IMG/VR virus record: IMGVR_UViG_3300017987_000438
Location: 1 to 20,244 of that record
Strand: one strand, 5' to 3'
DNA length: 20,244 nucleotides
From: a virus
The notes under the pieces were generated by a model that had not been told where the DNA came from, ran no database searches, and saw only the letters and a program-made list of their open reading frames with translations. The position numbers were made by a program, and so were the translations under genes. This document shows, piece by piece, positions 1-9,674 of this stretch; position 1 is the first letter of the stretch; every line of letters begins with the position of its first letter.

Positions 1-2263
1 CATCTCTATATCCACTATCTCTATAAAGTTTTGTGTAGTTACTACTTAATAAAGTTCTTTCAAATATTTCATATATAAATGGAACAATATTTAAATCCAA
101 AAATGGTCTGTTCTGATAAGGAAATTCTATTGCGTTACAACCTAAAAATGGATTATCTTTAAGTTGATTTTCAAAATCAATATTTAATTTTTCCTCCTGT
201 GTTTGTACAGCCCCTTTTATGTATTCTTCAACAAATTTTATTTCAGGCCAAACGTCAGACAGATAACCTTTTACTTTTCCAGATTCTGAAGGGTCGCCAG
301 GGTATCTGTCTTCATATTGTTCATTACCATCTTCATCAATTGTTGTTACATAATATTGAGGCCATGGGTATACCACCTGTGTGTTTTTCTTTGTAGAACC
401 ATAATTAGATAAAAATCCCAACAACTCACCAACACCGGCAGTTTCTGTTCCGTCAGATTTTTCTTGAGACATAACAGATTTTAATCTGATTGGGTTTTCT
501 CTTTGTTCCCACGCCTCATCATGTACTTGGTCCATCAATCTCAAAAACGCATCGGCACTTGCGCATATAACGGCCATAACATTTTTAATCGTTGGTTTAA
601 ATCCTAATCCAACATCAGGTGATTGTATTTTTTTAGCTAACGCTTCTGAAAGTTTTTCTTCTACTTTGTCTTTTTTAGTTTGAAATTTATCCTGTAGTTT
701 GTTTAATTTACCTAAAAAACTACTGTTAAATAAACTATCTGAATCTAAAATTTCTCCAAATTGAAAGTATGTCTTTTTAAGCTCGCTTTCCTCGACTTGA
801 AGGGTAACCGCATCTACTTGGTACCCATCTATTTCAAGTTCTGTTCTTAGTTTGCTTTCAAACTCAGCCAACTCAATATCAGTTGGTGTTTTATTAAACC
901 TAAGTTGATACGTTTTTTCAAAGTTTATTTCGTTTGGGTCTTCTATTTGTTTTAAAAAATCATTTAGTTTAATGTTTGAATATAGAGATGTTTCTATTTT
1001 TTCTCCTTCTATCTCGCATTCACCGACTTCACCAAATGTTGTATTTTCATTAAGTTCTAAATTATATTTAGTTATTAACGCATCTAAATCCGAAATGGCA
1101 TTATTAATGTTTTGTAAACCTTCTTCCCCTGTCGTTAATTCCTTTTTTAAAGAAAATAAAATAGGTGCTTGTGGTATATTTGTCACAATATAAGAATCAA
1201 AATCAATATATTTTGTTTGCCAGTTGTCCGTTATAGCACCATAAATCGCACTTCTATACTCTGAAATTTTATTGTTATATTCATCAATATCATTAAGAAC
1301 CGACATGTCTTCTTTTCCATAAGCCTCCATAACATATCTTTCAAAGTTTTGAAGTTTCATTATCATTTGATTCAGAGTTAACTCTGGAAAATTTTCGGCA
1401 ATTAATCCTTTAGACTTATATGATGTGTATACATTTTTAATCGCATCATAACCCCTTGTTGATTTTACTGTTCTTACGTCTTTTGTTGATGACGCGGATA
1501 ATGTTGATGTGGTATCTGTACCAATTGTTGAGGTACGGTGATACATATGTGGTAGCGCAAATAAGGCATCTATCGGAATATCAGAAAGTAATGCATAGTT
1601 CCTTGAGATATAATTAGTCGTGATTTTATAGTTACCTGATTGTGGGTCAAATCGGGCATTAAAATCTTTTAACATCAACTCATATTTAATCGCCTTACCA
1701 TAATAACCCTTCAGTGTTAAAGTAAAAAGTGGATATGGTAATTGAAAAAATGCGCTATATGGTGAGTTTTCTCCTTGTTCAAACATAACCCTTCCTTGTA
1801 CGTCTTCCATTTCAATATTGACAAGGGCAGCATAAGACGTATTAATTTTTATGGTTATGTTAGTTATACCTAAAAGTTGAGAGTCCACGTCTCCTGTTCT
1901 ATTGGTTCCGAGTGTTAAATTATCGGTCCAATTAGTATCAAGGTATAAGTCTTTTTCTTTATTTGCGGGGTCAATCTGTTGTTGAGGTTGCATAAAGTTA
2001 ATCGTCCTTGACTTATCATCACCTAACTTACCGACCCTAATATTTTGAACCTCGTCTTGGAAATTACTGCCGACAACAAGTTTACTTCTTGGTAAAACCT
2101 TCGCCTCAAGGTTTGCATACATAACCAACTCCTCGTGGTTAACTAGCCTTTCAGATACATTACCGTCACTATCAACAACTTTATTTGGGTCTACCACAAT
2201 AATGTTGTCGTAATCGGTTTCTACATATATATTTTGATTATTAAAAAACTTATTACCTGCCAT
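1..2263 (-). CDS. Large tail/baseplate structural protein, partial (C-terminus outside window)
   Basis: The frame stays open from an ATG at 2263 to the left edge, giving 754 codons without a stop. It begins MAGNKFFNNQ. Residues of about 90-230 are beta-rich, with a segment around 'LLGITNITIKINTSY' and 'YSAFFQLPYPLFTLTLKGYY' that resembles large baseplate proteins of environmental phages. A charged, coiled-coil-like stretch follows around 'KLNKLQDKFQTKKDKVEEKL'. No signal peptide or membrane segment is seen. The start overlaps the 3' end of the upstream gp53-like gene by 11 bases, so the two are probably translationally coupled; there is no Shine-Dalgarno sequence. Its position directly after hub-like and gp53-like genes suggests a baseplate or hub role. 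That role is inferred from context; I cannot assign a specific T4 equivalent. Confidence 0.75.
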   Translation of the reverse strand, partial: MAGNKFFNNQNIYVETDYDNIIVVDPNKVVDSDGNVSERLVNHEELVMYANLEAKVLPRSKLVVGSNFQDEVQNIRVGKLGDDKSRTINFMQPQQQIDPANKEKDLYLDTNWTDNLTLGTNRTGDVDSQLLGITNITIKINTSYAALVNIEMEDVQGRVMFEQGENSPYSAFFQLPYPLFTLTLKGYYGKAIKYELMLKDFNARFDPQSGNYKITTNYISRNYALLSDIPIDALFALPHMYHRTSTIGTDTTSTLSASSTKDVRTVKSTRGYDAIKNVYTSYKSKGLIAENFPELTLNQMIMKLQNFERYVMEAYGKEDMSVLNDIDEYNNKISEYRSAIYGAITDNWQTKYIDFDSYIVTNIPQAPILFSLKKELTTGEEGLQNINNAISDLDALITKYNLELNENTTFGEVGECEIEGEKIETSLYSNIKLNDFLKQIEDPNEINFEKTYQLRFNKTPTDIELAEFESKLRTELEIDGYQVDAVTLQVEESELKKTYFQFGEILDSDSLFNSSFLGKLNKLQDKFQTKKDKVEEKLSEALAKKIQSPDVGLGFKPTIKNVMAVICASADAFLRLMDQVHDEAWEQRENPIRLKSVMSQEKSDGTETAGVGELLGFLSNYGSTKKNTQVVYPWPQYYVTTIDEDGNEQYEDRYPGDPSESGKVKGYLSDVWPEIKFVEEYIKGAVQTQEEKLNIDFENQLKDNPFLGCNAIEFPYQNRPFLDLNIVPFIYEIFERTLLSSNYTKLYRDSGYRD

Positions 2264-2570
2264 AGTAGAAGAAGTGAGTATCTAATGCCTTTTTATAATC
2301 TTGTAAAGAATTTACCAAAGGAAAGGGTATAACTAAAGTTGACCCATCTGTAATGTTATTTTCTAATCCTCCGAACCGTGGATTTGCAGCTAAAATTAAC
2401 CAACCAAAATATGGAGTTTGATAAAATTGATAACTTATTTTATCTAATCTACTTTTACCAAGTCTAAAAATATATTTTTTATCTGTAGACTTTGATGGTA
2501 TATTAACGAATGGAACTACTGTCTGATTTCCATTTATTAAAAAATCTTGATATCTGTTGTAGTATCTCAT
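2253..2570 (-). CDS. gp53/LysM-like baseplate wedge protein
   Basis: A 105-aa protein with the pattern of phage tail LysM-type proteins (T4 gp53, P2 protein X). Residues 40-66 contain 'SRLDKISYQFYQTPYFGWLI' followed by 'LAANPRF', matching the family pattern of basic-x-LD-x-(I/L)-S/A-x-x-(F/Y)-Y, then aromatic/W-L-I, then A-N. Residues around 81-85 read IPFPL, matching the usual terminal strand. T4 gp53 is a wedge component that joins wedges around the hub; other family members bind near the tail spike. The ATG overlaps the stop of the 1593-aa gene by one base (TAATG), and its own stop overlaps the next gene by 11 bases, so the three form one translation-coupled baseplate unit. The protein is shorter than T4 gp53, so 'LysM-like baseplate protein' is safer than strict orthology. 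Confidence 0.7.
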   Translation of the reverse strand: MRYYNRYQDFLINGNQTVVPFVNIPSKSTDKKYIFRLGKSRLDKISYQFYQTPYFGWLILAANPRFGGLENNITDGSTLVIPFPLVNSLQDYKKALDTHFFYYGR

Positions 2571-5500
2571 TAGTTAAATGTGTATTTTTCGTTAAATTTA
2601 TTTTTCGGTCCGCTGTTTATACCTTTGTATGTTTTATTAAAGTAATTGACCTTGTCAGGAGAAGAAAGGTCTTCTTGGTACTTTTCTAAGTATGTGAACT
2701 TCCTTTCTTTATCAGGGTTAAATGGTGTATAGTTATTAAATATTTGTGTAAATTGTGAGTCCTTAAATATATTTATTTTTAGGTCACAACTTCTCTTAAA
2801 ATCAGAATAAACATCTATTAGTCCTGATTTTGCGTTTATTATTATAGGACTTCCTTGGAACCCGTCTCCCTGTAATCCAGGCCCACCTGGTGAGTCCACA
2901 AAACCTGCTGCGGGGTCTTCTAACACACTTCTCTCTGTACCATATATTACTTTGTTAACATAGTTTACCCAATTAGGTTTATCTTTTAATGTTTCTCCAA
3001 GAACTTTTGATTTTAAATATTCGGGAGCGTTTAGTGTTGTCAAATAAGCTATAGTACAAAATCTTGTTTGTCCTTCAGTATTGTACCCATTAGGTAAGAA
3101 ACCTTCGTATAGATTGTCTTTTTTCTCCAAAATACCAAACTCACCAAACATACGGTCATAAAACACTTGAAGGTCTGATGCCACTTTTTGTACGTCAGTA
3201 AGTAACTCATCTTTTGTGTTTGCCTGTGAAGAAGACGGGTCTACTTCAGTTGTTCCTGATAGTTCTAAAATACTTATTCTACCTGATTTTGTTTTATAAC
3301 CGTCGGTATCGGTTAGAATTAGATTTAATTTATCTATTATTCTAACTAATTCAGTTTGGTTTTTTATTAAATCTACCATACTTTCGTTAAATATACTTTG
3401 GAATACTCCCATTCTTTCTTCAACAAAAGATTTTAAATTCTTTTTGAATTTTTTAATATCACTCTCCTTAAATCCTTGACTATTAATGTTACCAAAATTA
3501 ACTGTAGTTAAAAATGGGTTTGTGTTATTATCGATATCCTCCAATGATTTTGTTTTTAATTCTTCTGATAAAGTTTCAATATTAAATGGTTTACCAAATA
3601 TACTTGTTTCAAAAACATTATTATTATCTAAGTATCCTGTAGCGGTTCCATTAGTATAATTTCTATTTTGTGTAAAATAATAAAGACCAATTTGTGATTG
3701 TAACCTATTAATGGTGTCTAACGAACTTACCACATCTTCAACATATGTTTCAGTTTTATCAACATAATTGTTGACAATATTTTTATAATTAATATTACCC
3801 GTTAAGTCATTACCTTCAATATTAGTATCTATAATCGTACCTATAGTATCATTAGCTTCTTCTGACCTTTCAACTTCACCTGTATCAGTTAAACTAATAC
3901 CTCTGTTTTCTTCAATCTGTTCAATAAACTCTCTATCTATTTCTGTTCTATCTTCTGTTGGTACTGCCCTATCGTCATATACTTCGGTGTTACCATAGTA
4001 GTTAAATGAGAGGGCGTTTTGCAATCTCGCTACAGGTTCTTTCAGACCTTGTCCTCCGATAAAATAGAATGACATATTAATATCAGCCAACATTGGTTGT
4101 ACACCAATACCTTCAGGGTTTAAATCAAATTGTAAAGGTTCGTAGTTAATGGAAATTTGTTGTATCGCAATTTTTGTGTGGTAGAAATCACCTATTCTTA
4201 ATACACAAATAGGTGGTGCACCAAACGCAGTATTTTTAACACCTCCTTGTGTTGGTTTTCCGTCTTCTCCTATAACAGGTATTGTATCACCAGGTCTTAA
4301 ACACTGCTGTAAAAACGTAAGTCTACTGTTCAATCCTTCAGGTGTCATAGAGTGAAAGGCGGGATGGAAATATTTTATTTTTTCTTTAATACCCTGATAT
4401 ACTCTTGGAGTTGTTTCATTCATCATATCAAAGTAATCGCATTCACTTAATAACCTTCTTAATATTTTTTTAGCAATATCTGGTGCGGGTTTTATTGTTT
4501 TTTCTTCTTGTTTTCTTAAAACTTCAGTTTTACCCGTTACTGTCACAGGAATTATAACCTCTTCAATTTCTGGTTCAAGTGATTCTGGGTCAGGTTCTTG
4601 TGGTATTTCTTCAATATCTTGAATTACAACCGCCCTACACGCCATAGCCTTTGCTGAATATGTTTTATCTTTTTCGTCAGTAATAGGTTCAGTACAGTTA
4701 TATGTTTCAAAAGAACCACCTCCAGGTGTTACATTTGTTTCTTCACCCTCAGCCTTTTCAATAAAGTTTAATCTATCCTGGTATTTACTTAGGTCTTCAA
4801 AACTTAATAAGTATTTTTTTATTGAATCAATCCTTCTTTTTGAAAGGTTAACATTATATCCGGTACTATTTGGTGCAGAGGCGGAACCCACAAGTGTGAT
4901 ATTAACTGTGGATTCTTTTTCTAGTGCTTTCTTTATTTTACTAACCAAGGACTTGGTTTTATTTTCTATGATGTTTGTCCCATCTGAAGTAGAAATAAAA
5001 TTATTAAAAAACTCTATTACTTGTTCTGTACTACCTGAATTTGCTTCAAGAATATAATCAGTTCTTCCTGATACAATATAAGTGTTTAATATAGTACTAT
5101 AATCTTCGGTTGCTTCTGTCGCCCATGAATTAGAATTTGGTTTATCGTTATCAAAATAAAACTCATATTTATAATCAGACTCTTGTATCTCAGGTGTATA
5201 TTCTGTTATTACCGGTTCTTTTTCTCTTCTTTCAGGATAATCAAACTCTTTTGACCAATATTCATAATCAACCACATCAGTTGTGGTTGTTATAATTTCA
5301 TATATATCATCAGGAGTAAACCTATCGTATCTTTTAGCTAATTCATACGGGTCTTCAGTTCTACATCCTGAGAAAAATGAGTCAATAATATCGTTTACCT
5401 TTTGACCGTCTTCTCCTGACAATTTTTTATCCACAATTGCGTTTAATATAGATGGATGGTCAACAACTATCTTCCAACTTAAGTTTCCTTGTCTTGTGGT

Positions 5501-7351
5501 GTTGTTGTATGTATATATTGGTTCGGGTCTACCTAAAAACTCATTTGACGTCCAGTTAGTGCTATTTTGTTCTGAAACCTTTAAATCATACGGTGGGAAC
5601 CACATTATTCTACCACCGTTAGGTCCTTTTTCACAAGCCGCTAAGTCATCATAAGTAAAACCTTTTTTAGATGATGTTCTCCAAGCTAAATTTTCTATTG
5701 AAAACATATATTTTTTTACTCCGTCACTACTGAAATTGTTACCTGTTAAGTTACTACTATTGTCGTTTCTCCACGGAGCGATATTTAAATTGTAAGTATT
5801 ATTTAATACCGAATAAGAAAACCTCCTATTGTTATCAACCATACCTTCAGTTTTTTGTAACTCACTATTAGAGAAATATGGTATGTCTTTAGTAAAGGTT
5901 CTACAATACTCTAAACCTGTTATTCTTCCTGTGTCACTATCGGTATACTTATAAACTCTAGAACCTTTAGTCATCTCTCTAGTTCCGTCATTAAACACTT
6001 TTGATACTTGATTTATCGCATTACCCGCGTGTTTTAATCTAGCATCTCCAGTTAAATCTTCAGCGGCATCTATTAGTTTTTGTGTATCATCTAAGATAGA
6101 ACCTTCTCTAAATTGATTTTGTAAAGAAAGTGAAGACGCGAATGCGGACTCAACTGAAGTAAATTGTGGTGATACTGAACCGTTTTGGTCTCCTCCCGCA
6201 GTCGCTCTCCTACCTCCACTATCAGCACCTTCAGTGTTTGTCCATGTAAAACCACCTTGTAATCTAGGTGCGTCATAACTACTGTTAGTAAACGTATTTT
6301 TTCTTAAATAGTTAGTACCATTAAGACCAAATTTAAATGTTCCGAACGCACCTCCTTCAGATTCATAATCTTCACCTAAAGTATATCCTTTAACAGGTGA
6401 TTTAACTTTATTACCAAATTGGTCTATAGGTAATTGATTTTCAGGGAACGTTGCATTTGAAGGGTCTCTTTCTTTACTACCTATATAGTAATTCCCTTGT
6501 GGCGCTTTTAATCCAAACGACCTTGAGTTGTCCGTATAATCTGGACTATATAAATTTAATTCTAAATTTTTAAATAGTCTTTTGGTTTGACCTCTACCCG
6601 TATTTGATAAGAACTGTTCAGACGCTCTTTTATTTGCGTCTGATTTACTTGTACCTTTTTTATTAAAGTTACCACCTTCATTAGATGCTTGATTAACTTT
6701 AGATTGTGGTACAACTTCATTAAAATAACTTCCTGGTATCCATGAATAAGGTGAGTAAACACCAGATATTCTACTTATAAAATCAAGTCCTTTACCAATT
6801 ACATTATCAGGTACAGATATTTTCCAATCACTTTCAATTACTTGTTCATTACCTGTTGCAATAGCCAAAGCATCAAATGGGTCGTCTAATGCGTCTAATA
6901 TATTTATTCTACCTAATGTTTGTTGGTATGTCTCTTCACCTATTCTATAACCAAATTCTGTTTTTAATTGGTTTGCGGCGATTTTTGCTAAATCTGAATC
7001 TTGACTAACATTTCCGTTACTACCGTTTGGTATTGGATTTGTTAAAATCTGTATTGGGTTATATGTTGAAGCGATAAATGTGTAATATAAATTTCTTTTT
7101 TCAATATCGGTCTGCACATCTTTTATGTTAACTACGTCACCAAATCCATCTTCAGGTCCATACTTATTTTTTAGAAATAACCTGTTTTCTTCAGTATTAC
7201 CAACATCATCAACATTACCAGAGTCTATAACACTAGAATCATTTAATGAAAGTTCAGTAGGTTTGAAACCTTCATTATATGGTGGAAGGTTTCTAACTAA
7301 TAGTTTTTTTCTAAAACTTTCAGTTGCATTAAATGTTAATTCACTCGGCAT
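2570..7351 (-). CDS. 1593-aa baseplate hub-like protein with internal OmpA-like domain
   Basis: A giant tail protein. Residues 606-636 ('FLGRPEPIYTYNNTTRQGNL' onward) and 1047-1127 ('ICVLRIGDFYHTKIAIQQIS', then 'ADINMSFYFIGGQ' and 'LQNALSFNYYGNTEVYDDR') look like two halves of one beta-rich tail domain of the kind seen in hub/LysM baseplate proteins. Between them, residues about 728-911 resemble the OmpA C-terminal peptidoglycan-binding fold: a first strand around 'YKYEFYFDNDKPNS', 'VNITLVGSASA', the signature N833-x-x-L836-S837-x-x-R840, and a final 'AMACRAVVIQ' strand. The acidic residue expected in the GHTD-like loop is replaced ('GSASAPN'). A Glu/Pro-rich linker (about 913-950) and a helical C-terminal third follow. 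A stop lies upstream of the chosen ATG, and a palindromic AT element sits 4 bases 5' of it. Structural role is well supported; hub identity is inferred. Confidence 0.75.
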   Translation of the reverse strand: MPSELTFNATESFRKKLLVRNLPPYNEGFKPTELSLNDSSVIDSGNVDDVGNTEENRLFLKNKYGPEDGFGDVVNIKDVQTDIEKRNLYYTFIASTYNPIQILTNPIPNGSNGNVSQDSDLAKIAANQLKTEFGYRIGEETYQQTLGRINILDALDDPFDALAIATGNEQVIESDWKISVPDNVIGKGLDFISRISGVYSPYSWIPGSYFNEVVPQSKVNQASNEGGNFNKKGTSKSDANKRASEQFLSNTGRGQTKRLFKNLELNLYSPDYTDNSRSFGLKAPQGNYYIGSKERDPSNATFPENQLPIDQFGNKVKSPVKGYTLGEDYESEGGAFGTFKFGLNGTNYLRKNTFTNSSYDAPRLQGGFTWTNTEGADSGGRRATAGGDQNGSVSPQFTSVESAFASSLSLQNQFREGSILDDTQKLIDAAEDLTGDARLKHAGNAINQVSKVFNDGTREMTKGSRVYKYTDSDTGRITGLEYCRTFTKDIPYFSNSELQKTEGMVDNNRRFSYSVLNNTYNLNIAPWRNDNSSNLTGNNFSSDGVKKYMFSIENLAWRTSSKKGFTYDDLAACEKGPNGGRIMWFPPYDLKVSEQNSTNWTSNEFLGRPEPIYTYNNTTRQGNLSWKIVVDHPSILNAIVDKKLSGEDGQKVNDIIDSFFSGCRTEDPYELAKRYDRFTPDDIYEIITTTTDVVDYEYWSKEFDYPERREKEPVITEYTPEIQESDYKYEFYFDNDKPNSNSWATEATEDYSTILNTYIVSGRTDYILEANSGSTEQVIEFFNNFISTSDGTNIIENKTKSLVSKIKKALEKESTVNITLVGSASAPNSTGYNVNLSKRRIDSIKKYLLSFEDLSKYQDRLNFIEKAEGEETNVTPGGGSFETYNCTEPITDEKDKTYSAKAMACRAVVIQDIEEIPQEPDPESLEPEIEEVIIPVTVTGKTEVLRKQEEKTIKPAPDIAKKILRRLLSECDYFDMMNETTPRVYQGIKEKIKYFHPAFHSMTPEGLNSRLTFLQQCLRPGDTIPVIGEDGKPTQGGVKNTAFGAPPICVLRIGDFYHTKIAIQQISINYEPLQFDLNPEGIGVQPMLADINMSFYFIGGQGLKEPVARLQNALSFNYYGNTEVYDDRAVPTEDRTEIDREFIEQIEENRGISLTDTGEVERSEEANDTIGTIIDTNIEGNDLTGNINYKNIVNNYVDKTETYVEDVVSSLDTINRLQSQIGLYYFTQNRNYTNGTATGYLDNNNVFETSIFGKPFNIETLSEELKTKSLEDIDNNTNPFLTTVNFGNINSQGFKESDIKKFKKNLKSFVEERMGVFQSIFNESMVDLIKNQTELVRIIDKLNLILTDTDGYKTKSGRISILELSGTTEVDPSSSQANTKDELLTDVQKVASDLQVFYDRMFGEFGILEKKDNLYEGFLPNGYNTEGQTRFCTIAYLTTLNAPEYLKSKVLGETLKDKPNWVNYVNKVIYGTERSVLEDPAAGFVDSPGGPGLQGDGFQGSPIIINAKSGLIDVYSDFKRSCDLKINIFKDSQFTQIFNNYTPFNPDKERKFTYLEKYQEDLSSPDKVNYFNKTYKGINSGPKNKFNEKYTFN

Positions 7352-7355
7352 TTAA

Positions 7356-7382
7356 AATCTATTTTATTTATATAAATAGATT
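7356..7382 (-). promoter_or_regulatory. Palindromic TATTTATATAAA element upstream of hub-like gene
   Basis: On the minus strand the 12-mer TATTTATATAAA (7378-7367) lies 15 bases before the start codon. It sits in a perfect 9-bp inverted repeat, AATCTATTT (7356-7364) and AAATAGATT (7374-7382), with a 9-base spacer. The minus strand also reads TATAAATA here (7372-7365), the T4 late-promoter core. The same 12-mer precedes the tape measure and SOD genes. Promoter function is inferred from position and recurrence. Confidence 0.5.
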
Positions 7383-7394
7383 AATTTATGATTT

Positions 7395-9644
7395 TTATTC
7401 AGAATATGTGTTCTTAGCATTAGTAAATATACTCATTAATTTACTTGTAAAATCAGGGTTTCTAACTATTTCATTTGATAATTCTTCTGAAGATATATTT
7501 TTTGGTAGATTTCTTCCATCAACAGTTAAATCAATCTTTCCATTAACGTTTAAGTTTACATCACCATTTACATTATTTGTACTATCTTGTTGTAGTAAAT
7601 TTGGTAGTTTATCAAAAGAAGATACTATTTTATCAATACTTATTGTATTTTCATTACTATCCATAGGTGATGTCATAAAATCAGATATTTGTAAATTCAG
7701 TGCCTCAATTAATTTTGTACCACCAATAATTAAATCGTCAGCCCTAAAATTAATTGGCTCTTGTCCTGGTCTTAATATAAAGTCTTCTGATGTTGGTCCA
7801 GTTCCCATTTCAGTACCCTGACCACCACCAATTAAGTCATCCAAACCATTAAAACCTATTTCCGTTAGTTGTGTCATAACAGCAAAAGCGACATCAGCAA
7901 ATGTCTCTAAATCATCACCAATTTCTTCTAACCCTTGTTTTATCGCGTTTTTTGTTACTTCATCAACGTCCAAGCTGTCTAAAATGTCGTCTATCATACC
8001 ATCTGTGGCTTGACCTATCGCCATACCTATATTACCAACAAAGGTTGAGGCCATTTCACTAAAGTCTACGTTTTTAAAGGTATTTTCTTCTTCTAATTTA
8101 TCCCTTAATTCATCAGGAGCTTCTTGAAACGCTACAACCAATTCTCCTGTCATCCTACCAACAGATTGTTTAAACATTGCATTAGCCTCCTCATCCTCAA
8201 GACCCGCCTTTAACATATTTGTTAAAGATGTTCCATAATCTTGTATATTTTCAGGACTAAATACTCTATCCAATTCTTCATTTAATGTTTGCCCATATGC
8301 CTTTGCAGCATCTAATGCATCTGTAACTCCTTGTGTTTTTGTACCTAAAACAACTTTCATGGCTCCTGATTTGTCAACCGCACTTTTTAAAGTTTCTAAA
8401 GCCGATAACTGTTCAACCGCTATGTCTTTATCACTCTTGTTAGACATTTCTTGTTGTTCCCTTAACTTTTTTAATTGTTCGGGTCCTAATGTTGCGGCAT
8501 CAAATGCCTTTAATATTTCATTTCCGTCCTCATCTTTTTCAGGTAAAGTAATCATCACCTTACCATCTTGGATATCTCCAAGATTTGCAATCATTTCTTT
8601 CTGTTCATCAGTGTACCTATTCATAGGACCTAACATATCAAGTTTTTTCGTTCTTTCAGCGGCCTTTCTTGCCGTTTCAGTTAACTCTTGATAGTCCATC
8701 CCTGTTAGTTTTGCTGCCTCTCTTAAACGATACATTTCGGTTACAGGTATATCAAACTCTCCAGTTTTTTCGTTAAATACCACGGCACTTTCAGCCATAT
8801 TAATAATAGAGTCTTGTAATCCTTCGGCATCAGTTTGAGCCATGTGTAACAACTTAAATGGGTCACCTAAGTCACCCACAGCACCTCCTAACATTTGGAA
8901 CCCTGCCGCCATTTCAATCGCCTTTTCGGGTTCCATCAATCCTTCAGCTAATGAAAATGTTTTACCAACATCCATTCTTAAAGCTTGTGCCTTTGCAACC
9001 ATTCTTGATAGTCCTTCAACACCATCTTTAAACTTATATGAAGAAAGGTATTTAATATTGTCCCCAATCATTTTTATAAATTGCCCTGAGTTAATACCAT
9101 ACTTTCGTGCCATATCTTGCATCTCACCTATTTGTTCAATAGCATATTCTGTACTTCTACCCATATCCGCAAATCCCTTAACAATAGGGACTATTTCCGC
9201 AGAGGTAACACCAGCACTTTTCGCCAACGCCTGCATATTAATAACTTGTTCTGATGTTAATAATGTATTAACTTGCATGGCGTCGTTAATTTGTTTCATT
9301 AAGTTTAAATTGTCATCCAAACTAACACCAAACTCTGAAGTACCCGCCAAAGCTTCCGCCATTGTTGCGTTTAATGCTTCTCCGACCATACTAGCGTTGC
9401 CCATAGATTCTCTAGCTAATTTATAACTTAAGTCTTGTAATTGTGCGGTTTCTTTTAAAACTGTACCAGGACTTGCCAATGCTTTTCCCATGTTAGTAAT
9501 AATTTTACCAACATTAGCATCAGTAATACTTGTCGCTCTATTTAACCCTTGTAAAGATTCTGTTGATTTATCTATTCCCGCAGCAAAATTAAAAGCACTT
9601 CTAGCAGCGCCTTCTAAATTTCCTGAATTATTAGTTTGAAACAT
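7395..9644 (-). CDS. Tail tape measure protein
   Basis: A 749-aa, Ala/Gly/Met-rich, predominantly helical protein resembling TP901-type tape measure proteins: an N-terminal half of repeated amphipathic helices with phrases such as 'AEALAGTSEFGVSLDD', 'SAGVTSAEIVPIVKGFADMG' and 'AAGFQMLGGAVGDLGD'. Around residues 620-643 is 'EDFILRPGQEPINF', a segment common near the C-terminal end of such proteins, followed by an Asn-rich 'NNVNGDVNLNVNGKIDLTVD' stretch (about 690-710). Tape measure proteins fill the tail tube and set its length; at about 0.15 nm per residue this one implies a tail near 110 nm (inference). It lies immediately after the gp26-like chaperone pair, the usual order. An in-frame TAA five codons upstream supports the ATG at 9644. 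No strong membrane segment is seen, only mildly hydrophobic stretches. Confidence 0.85.
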   Translation of the reverse strand: MFQTNNSGNLEGAARSAFNFAAGIDKSTESLQGLNRATSITDANVGKIITNMGKALASPGTVLKETAQLQDLSYKLARESMGNASMVGEALNATMAEALAGTSEFGVSLDDNLNLMKQINDAMQVNTLLTSEQVINMQALAKSAGVTSAEIVPIVKGFADMGRSTEYAIEQIGEMQDMARKYGINSGQFIKMIGDNIKYLSSYKFKDGVEGLSRMVAKAQALRMDVGKTFSLAEGLMEPEKAIEMAAGFQMLGGAVGDLGDPFKLLHMAQTDAEGLQDSIINMAESAVVFNEKTGEFDIPVTEMYRLREAAKLTGMDYQELTETARKAAERTKKLDMLGPMNRYTDEQKEMIANLGDIQDGKVMITLPEKDEDGNEILKAFDAATLGPEQLKKLREQQEMSNKSDKDIAVEQLSALETLKSAVDKSGAMKVVLGTKTQGVTDALDAAKAYGQTLNEELDRVFSPENIQDYGTSLTNMLKAGLEDEEANAMFKQSVGRMTGELVVAFQEAPDELRDKLEEENTFKNVDFSEMASTFVGNIGMAIGQATDGMIDDILDSLDVDEVTKNAIKQGLEEIGDDLETFADVAFAVMTQLTEIGFNGLDDLIGGGQGTEMGTGPTSEDFILRPGQEPINFRADDLIIGGTKLIEALNLQISDFMTSPMDSNENTISIDKIVSSFDKLPNLLQQDSTNNVNGDVNLNVNGKIDLTVDGRNLPKNISSEELSNEIVRNPDFTSKLMSIFTNAKNTYSE

Positions 9645-9646
9645 TC

Positions 9647-9674
9647 GATAAACTTTTTATATAAATAGTTTATC
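9647..9674 (-). promoter_or_regulatory. Palindromic TATTTATATAAA element upstream of tape measure gene
   Basis: The minus strand carries TATTTATATAAA (9667-9656), 11 bases before the tape measure ATG. It is enclosed by a perfect 8-bp inverted repeat, GATAAACT and AGTTTATC (plus-strand arms 9647-9654 and 9667-9674, 12-base spacer). One arm overlaps the stop codon of the upstream reading frame and the other ends 2 bases from the ATG. The core equals that of the elements at 7367-7378 and 19644-19655, but the arms differ. Confidence 0.5.

Noticed and set aside
7365-7372. TATAAATA on the minus strand as a canonical T4 late promoter
   Set aside because: Only this copy before the hub-like gene matches exactly, while other genes carry the TATTTAT-type motif; it is better read as part of the palindromic element than as proof of T4-type late promoters.
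7333-7821. 162-codon plus-strand open frame
   Set aside because: Antisense to the 3' end of the tape measure gene and the start of the hub-like gene; low-complexity hydrophobic translation typical of an AT-rich shadow frame.
8842-9426. 194-codon plus-strand open frame
   Set aside because: It lies entirely inside and antisense to the tape measure gene, and its translation (Pro/Ile/Cys/Ser-rich) has no recognisable family features; it is a shadow of the biased codon use of the real gene.
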